Below, one piece after another: positions 59,868 through 64,000 of a DNA stretch of 64,000 nt. The position numbers and the translations under genes were made by a program. Origin of the DNA: Prevotella aff. ruminicola Tc2-24. Lineage in GTDB: Bacteria; Bacteroidota; Bacteroidia; Bacteroidales; Bacteroidaceae. How positions within the stretch are numbered: position 1 is the stretch's first letter; every line of letters starts with the position of its first letter. The DNA lies in assembly GCF_900110895.1 (NCBI RefSeq), contig NZ_FOIQ01000006.1, positions 124,001-188,000 on the forward strand. The letters are read 5' to 3'. The notes under the pieces were generated by a model, which was given only the letters and a program-made list of their open reading frames with translations, did not search any database and was not told the origin of the DNA.

Positions 59868-62483
59868 ATGCTACTACAATTATCCAAAAGAAATAACCTC
59901 TTATTATCAACATTATTTATGCTCATGGTCTGTGCCGTATCGTCTGCATCGGCACAGACCTTGCCTTATCAGAACCCTGACCTGAGTGCCAGGGAGCGTG
60001 CCGTGGATCTCTGCAGCAGACTGACGCTGGAGGAGAAAGCCATGCTCATGCTCGACGAGAGTCCGGCCATCCCACGCCTCGGCATCAAGAAGTTCTTCTG
60101 GTGGAGCGAGGCCCTGCACGGTGCCGCCAACATGGGTAACGTGACGAACTTCCCCGAGCCGGTGGCCATGGCGTCATCGTTCAACCCTACCTTACTGTTC
60201 GATGTGTTCGACGTGGCCAGCACCGAGTTCCGTGCCCAGTACAACCACCGGATATACGACCTGGGCGGCGAGGACATGAAGATGCGCAGTCTGTCGGTAT
60301 GGACACCGAACGTGAACATCTTCCGTGACCCACGCTGGGGCCGCGGTCAGGAGACCTACGGTGAGGATCCCTATCTGACCTCCGTGATGGGCGATGCCGT
60401 CGTTCGTGGTCTACAGGGACCGGAGTCATCGAAATACCGTAAGTTGTGGGCCTGTGCCAAGCACTATGCCGTACACAGCGGTCCGGAATACACCCGTCAC
60501 TCCGCCAACCTCACCAATGTACCGGTACGTGACTTCTGGGAGACTTATATGCCGGCCTTTAAGACCCTCGTTCAAGATAGTAAGGTACGTGAGGTCATGT
60601 GCGCCTACCAGCGGCTCGACGACGACCCCTGCTGCGGCAGTAACCGACTGCTTCAGCAGATCCTCCGTGATGAGTGGGGCTTCCAGTACCTCGTCGTCAG
60701 CGACTGCGGTGCCATCAGCGATTTCTATACCTCACATAAGAGCTCGTCCTCTCCGATCACAGCCTCTGCCAAGGCCACACTGGCCGGAACAGATGTGGAG
60801 TGCGGCTATGGCTACGCCTACAGGAGCATCCCCGAGGCTGTGCGACGCGGTCTGATCAGTGAGGCAGAGGTCGACAAGCACATCATCCGTCTGCTCGAAG
60901 GTCGCTTCGATCTCGGTGAGATGGACGACCCATCGCTTGTGGAGTGGTCGAAGATCCCCTATTCGGCCATGTCGACCAAGGCTTCCGCCAAGATTGCCCT
61001 TGACATGGCGCGCCAGTCGATCGTGCTGTTGCAGAACAACCACGACATCCTACCTTTGAAGAAGAATGCCGAGAAAATTGCGGTCATCGGTCCCAATGCC
61101 AACAATGAACCGATGATGTGGGGTAACTACAACGGTACGCCCAACCATACCATCACCATCCTCAATGGCATCAAGGCCAAGCAGAAGAAGCTGGTGTATA
61201 TACCCGGTTGCGACCTGACCAACGACCGCGTGATGGAGAGTCGTCTGGCAACAGAATGCACAAGTCCCGACGGCAAGAAAGGACTGAAGGGCACCTTCTG
61301 GACCAACACGAAGATGGAAGGTAAGTCGTTCACCACCGAATACTATACGAAGCCCGTCAACGTAACCACGGCCGGCATGCATGTCTTCGCCGCCAACCTG
61401 CCCGTGGAGGACTTCTCTGCCAAATATGAGACGACCTTCACTCCGAAGGAGGCCGGTGAGTATGTCCTGAATGTAGAGGCAACGGGTCACTTCGAGGTCT
61501 TTGTCAATGGTGAAAGAAAAATCATGCAGCATATCTGGCGCGCCACACCGACTCGTACCGTACTGAAGGCCGAAAAGGGACAGTCGTTCCAGATTGAAGT
61601 GCGCTTCCAGACCGTGAAGACGTGGGGGGCGTCGATGAAGATCGACGTGGCCCGTGAGCTGCCCATCGACTACCAGCAGACCATCGCCCAACTGAAGGGC
61701 ATTGACAAGGTGATCTTCGTTGGTGGTATCGCTCCGAGTCTGGAGGGAGAGGAGATGCCCGTGAACATCGAGGGCTTCAAGGGCGGCGACCGCACGGATA
61801 TCGAACTGCCGAAGGTACAGCGCGAGTTCCTGAAGGCCCTGAAGGAAGCCGGTAAGCAGGTCATCTTCGTCAACTGCTCCGGTTCTGCCATCGCCCTGCT
61901 GCCTGAGACCGAGACCTGTGAGGCGATCGTCCAGGCCTGGTATGCCGGTCAGGAGGGAGGCACTGCCGTGGCCGACGTGCTCTTCGGTGACTATAACCCC
62001 AGCGGTAAGTTGCCCGTGACCTTCTATAAGAATACCCAGCAGTTGCCCGATTACGAGGACTACTCGATGAAGGGGCGCACCTATCGTTACTTCGACGATC
62101 CGCTGTTCGCCTTCGGCTATGGGCAGAGTTATACCAGCTTTGAGGTTGGTGAAGCTAAGATTTCCGGAGAAGCCGGAAAGCCCGACTATACCATCAGCAT
62201 CCCTGTCACGAACACCGGCAAGCGCGACGGCACAGAGATTGTACAGTTATACATCCGCAACCTCGCCGATACCGAGGGACCGTCGAAGTCGCTCCGGGCC
62301 TTCCAGCGTGCCGACGTGAAGGTCGGCAAGACTGCGACTGTCACGCTGACGCTCAACGAGAAGAGTTTTGAGTTCTGGGATGCCGAGACAAACACCATGC
62401 GAACCAAGTCAGGCACCTACGAGATCCTCTACGGCAACAGTTCGCAGGACAAGGATCTGAAGAAGCTCACCATCACCTTATAA
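59868..62483 (+). CDS. GH3 beta-xylosidase/beta-glucosidase with PA14 insert
   Basis: Exported exo-glycosidase; beta-xylosidase is favoured because the N-terminal domain has FFWWSEALHGAANMG, the WWSEALHG form typical of GH3 beta-xylosidases. Signal peptide to about 34 (SSASAQ). Domain 1 includes RDPRWGRGQETYGEDPYL, CAKHYAVHSGPE and the nucleophile Asp in YLVVSDCGAISD (about 279). The second alpha/beta domain is split by a PA14 module at about 475-580 (FWTNTKMEGKSFTTEYY; NVEATGHFEVFVNGERK) and resumes to about 715 (VIFVNCSGSAIALLPE, VQAWYAGQEGGTAVADVLFG). A fibronectin-III-like domain closes the protein (TISIPVTNTGKRDGTEIVQL). 871 residues, the architecture of Prevotella Xyl3-type enzymes. Monocistronic with its own operator and terminator. 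An alternative role on xyloglucan-derived beta-glucosides remains possible. Confidence 0.92.
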   Translation: MLLQLSKRNNLLLSTLFMLMVCAVSSASAQTLPYQNPDLSARERAVDLCSRLTLEEKAMLMLDESPAIPRLGIKKFFWWSEALHGAANMGNVTNFPEPVAMASSFNPTLLFDVFDVASTEFRAQYNHRIYDLGGEDMKMRSLSVWTPNVNIFRDPRWGRGQETYGEDPYLTSVMGDAVVRGLQGPESSKYRKLWACAKHYAVHSGPEYTRHSANLTNVPVRDFWETYMPAFKTLVQDSKVREVMCAYQRLDDDPCCGSNRLLQQILRDEWGFQYLVVSDCGAISDFYTSHKSSSSPITASAKATLAGTDVECGYGYAYRSIPEAVRRGLISEAEVDKHIIRLLEGRFDLGEMDDPSLVEWSKIPYSAMSTKASAKIALDMARQSIVLLQNNHDILPLKKNAEKIAVIGPNANNEPMMWGNYNGTPNHTITILNGIKAKQKKLVYIPGCDLTNDRVMESRLATECTSPDGKKGLKGTFWTNTKMEGKSFTTEYYTKPVNVTTAGMHVFAANLPVEDFSAKYETTFTPKEAGEYVLNVEATGHFEVFVNGERKIMQHIWRATPTRTVLKAEKGQSFQIEVRFQTVKTWGASMKIDVARELPIDYQQTIAQLKGIDKVIFVGGIAPSLEGEEMPVNIEGFKGGDRTDIELPKVQREFLKALKEAGKQVIFVNCSGSAIALLPETETCEAIVQAWYAGQEGGTAVADVLFGDYNPSGKLPVTFYKNTQQLPDYEDYSMKGRTYRYFDDPLFAFGYGQSYTSFEVGEAKISGEAGKPDYTISIPVTNTGKRDGTEIVQLYIRNLADTEGPSKSLRAFQRADVKVGKTATVTLTLNEKSFEFWDAETNTMRTKSGTYEILYGNSSQDKDLKKLTITL

Positions 62484-62519
62484 CAATAAAGCCTCCCTTG
62501 GGGAGGCTTTATTGTTTTT
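62482..62519. terminator. Terminator shared by the GH3 gene and the convergent minus-strand operon
   Basis: A perfect 16-bp stem AACAATAAAGCCTCCC (62482-62497) with GGGAGGCTTTATTGTT (62501-62516), loop TTG, five T to 62519. The GH3 stop overlaps its left edge and the minus-strand stop codon (62509-62511) lies in the right arm. Confidence 0.93.
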
Positions 62520-63279
62520 CTGTCATGTATTTCCAGTAACGGCGGGGCATGTCCTTCAACTGCTTCCGGGGATTCATGCGCTCCTTGATACAGATAGCCT
62601 TGAAATACGTACGCCACAGGTCCTGCATCAGTTGGTCGTCACTGCTGAGCAAGTTGCCATCCAGTTTTCCATCGGAAAGACTAAAGGGCACAGCGACTTC
62701 ATCCTCAAACGTGATACGGATGGTCTGATGCCCGTCATAATAGAAACCATAGTGCCGCTTGGCATCATAGATGAGCCACGACTGGTCATTGAAACGGTCG
62801 GCGAAATGGGTGATTATCAACGGAAGCACATCATGATCGGGTGATACCACAGCGAGGTAGGTGCCGTCTTTGGCTTTCTGGAAACGAATAAACTGTTTCA
62901 TACGCAACTCCTCATGGGCCACCTTCCGTGCGATGTTCGTCACAGCTTGCACATCGGGATCGGCAAAATATCTAGAGATATCCCCTTGTCTGAACACCTT
63001 ACAGATATAGAGGAATAAGGGCGTTGGCAGCTCTGGCAGTTCTGACAGCCAACTGACGGAAATCATTCTCATGACCTCATGCGGCAGTCGTTTCTCCAAC
63101 CCGGCCCACACCCGGCGTGCCTTCTCGTCGTCGGTCGTCACCTGATAGAGATGATCGCAGAACAGCGGCACCGTTTCCCCCTGCATCAGCAACCGGTCCG
63201 GTTGGTCATGCAACGCAAAGGCATCGAACACCGCAGTCAGAAGCCCGTCGATCGTTCCGTCAATCACATAACAAGTCAT
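62509..63279 (-). CDS. Probable DNA-metabolism protein, TIGR03915/DUF4130-like
   Basis: Partner protein of a radical SAM DNA modification/repair enzyme, by family association; biochemical role unknown. The protein opens MTCYVIDGTIDGLLTAVFDA and contains FQKAKDGTYLAVVSPDHDVL, HFADRFNDQSWLIYDAKRHY and GFYYDGH, the arrangement of the TIGR03915/DUF4130 family. It ends with MNPRKQLKDMPRRYWKYMTE. 256 residues, as expected. No signal peptide or membrane segment. It is encoded 9 bp downstream of the radical SAM gene on the same strand, the usual two-gene arrangement of this pair, and is unrelated to the polysaccharide genes. Confidence 0.8.
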   Translation of the reverse strand: MTCYVIDGTIDGLLTAVFDAFALHDQPDRLLMQGETVPLFCDHLYQVTTDDEKARRVWAGLEKRLPHEVMRMISVSWLSELPELPTPLFLYICKVFRQGDISRYFADPDVQAVTNIARKVAHEELRMKQFIRFQKAKDGTYLAVVSPDHDVLPLIITHFADRFNDQSWLIYDAKRHYGFYYDGHQTIRITFEDEVAVPFSLSDGKLDGNLLSSDDQLMQDLWRTYFKAICIKERMNPRKQLKDMPRRYWKYMTEKQ

Positions 63280-63288
63280 AGATGGTTT

Positions 63289-64000
63289 TTAATGAGGGTT
63301 TTCTTCAAAAGGCAGCTCCAACTGTCGTTCCTCGGCCGCCCGTTTCTGTTGGGTCTTGGAGATGAGCAAGGGACGGAGCCGCTCTGGGTGCAGTTCGTTA
63401 ATACCGACGATAGGCATCGCATAGCCACTGGTCAGCTCATGACAGGTGATGAAATACTTCGCCTTTTTCATCACCACTCCCATCTTCCTAAGGTCGTACG
63501 ACGTAAGTCGGTTGAAACGTCGGGAGTTCACGATGAGCCATGCGGATTTCGTGCCCAGTCCCGGCACCCGTAGCAACTGCTCATAGTCGGCCGTGTTGAT
63601 GTCGATGGGGAACGCCTCAGGATGGCGCAATGCCCAGCCCAGCTTAGGGTCAACCTCCAAGTCGAGGTTCGCATGGCACTCGTCGACAATCTCCTCGACC
63701 TTGAAATGGTAGAAGCGTAACAGCCAGTCGGCCTGATACAGACGGTTCTCTCGTACCAGCGGTGGCTGTTTGAGGTTAGGCAGTCGCGGGTCATAGGTGT
63801 TTACGCTGACATAGCCCGAATAATACACACGTCGCATAGACGGTTGCCCGTAGAGTGCCGACGACATCGTGAGGATGTCACGATCGGTATCCTGTGTAGC
63901 TCCCACGATCATCTGTGTCGATTGTCCAGCTGGCACGAAGCGGGGCACATGACGGAAACGGCGACGATCCTCCCTGTTCTCCAGCACCCCCTGTTGTATC
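63289..64000 (-). CDS. Putative radical SAM DNA modification/repair protein, C-terminal part (TIGR03916-like)
   Basis: C-terminal portion of a radical SAM protein that pairs with the TIGR03915-type gene; the N-terminal part with the CxxxCxxC cluster motif lies beyond the window. The frame is open to base 64000 (IQQGVLENREDRRRF), so the GTG at 63987 is internal. Visible features: FVPAGQSTQMIVGATQDTDR (strand and SAM-binding side of the radical SAM barrel), RVYYSGYVSVN, and a helix-hairpin-helix DNA-binding motif QLLRVPGLGTKSAWLIVNSR, then YDLRKMGVVMKKAKYFITC and a basic C-terminal tail. The hairpin motif supports a DNA or nucleic-acid target. Confidence 0.82.
   Translation of the reverse strand, partial: IQQGVLENREDRRRFRHVPRFVPAGQSTQMIVGATQDTDRDILTMSSALYGQPSMRRVYYSGYVSVNTYDPRLPNLKQPPLVRENRLYQADWLLRFYHFKVEEIVDECHANLDLEVDPKLGWALRHPEAFPIDINTADYEQLLRVPGLGTKSAWLIVNSRRFNRLTSYDLRKMGVVMKKAKYFITCHELTSGYAMPIVGINELHPERLRPLLISKTQQKRAAEERQLELPFEENPH

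Overview
The window looks like a chromosomal stretch of a rumen or gut Prevotella-type Bacteroidota. The evidence is the glycoside hydrolase and esterase load, a SusC/SusD pair, hybrid two-component (HTCS) regulators ending in AraC domains, -7 promoter boxes of the TAnnTTTG type, and two fused esterases with the same architecture as Xyn10D-Fae1A and Axe1-6A of Prevotella ruminicola 23. I see no tRNA, rRNA, CRISPR array, prophage or intact insertion sequence.

Layout. (1) 1-10.6 kb, starch: the 3' part of an HTCS gene, then a tight operon malQ (GH77), GH97 alpha-glucosidase, type I pullulanase and SusA-like amylase, preceded by a LacI-type palindrome and closed by a strong terminator. (2) 10.7-35 kb, xylan: GH115 alpha-glucuronidase, a convergent HTCS gene, a CE6-CE1 esterase, a five-gene operon (GH10-CE1, GH97-GH43, GH31, tandem CE1, alpha/beta hydrolase), a Kelch-TM-AraC regulator, a lipoprotein and a type B carboxylesterase. 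(3) 35-39.3 kb: a DUF3667-like membrane protein on the minus strand, then a GH43 and carboxylesterase pair. (4) 39.4-51.4 kb, a complete fructan locus: a sugar-binding-protein/TM/AraC regulator, SusC, SusD, a surface lipoprotein, GH32, an MFS sugar transporter and fructokinase. (5) 51.4-52.2 kb: a gene-free, repeat-rich island. (6) 52.2-62.5 kb, hemicellulose (xyloglucan-like set): a GH9-like enzyme, a 29-codon leader gene with a terminator, GH31, GH95 and GH3. (7) 62.5-64 kb, minus strand: a two-gene DNA-metabolism/radical SAM pair cut by the window edge.

The most interesting signal is regulatory. Six promoters, all in front of hemicellulose genes (10633, 17363, 19687, 33326, 54618, 59782), carry the same architecture: TGNNAC, 15 nt, TGNNAC, 31 nt, TAnnTTTG, with no variation in spacing. 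None of the starch, fructan or housekeeping promoters I checked has it. This looks like the direct-repeat operator of one HTCS regulon, most simply the regulator encoded at 13229-17227. One of these promoters first drives a predicted 29-residue signal-peptide-like peptide whose last codons form a terminator hairpin ahead of a GH31 gene, which may be an attenuator or a small regulated secreted peptide.

A second theme is sensor/AraC regulators without kinase and receiver domains: the Kelch type at 30290 and the periplasmic-binding-protein type at 39409. The carbohydrate enzymes are mostly signal-peptide or lipoprotein products, with MalQ, the MFS transporter and fructokinase handling the final intracellular steps. 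Identifications rest on motifs and remembered family features; no database search was possible.
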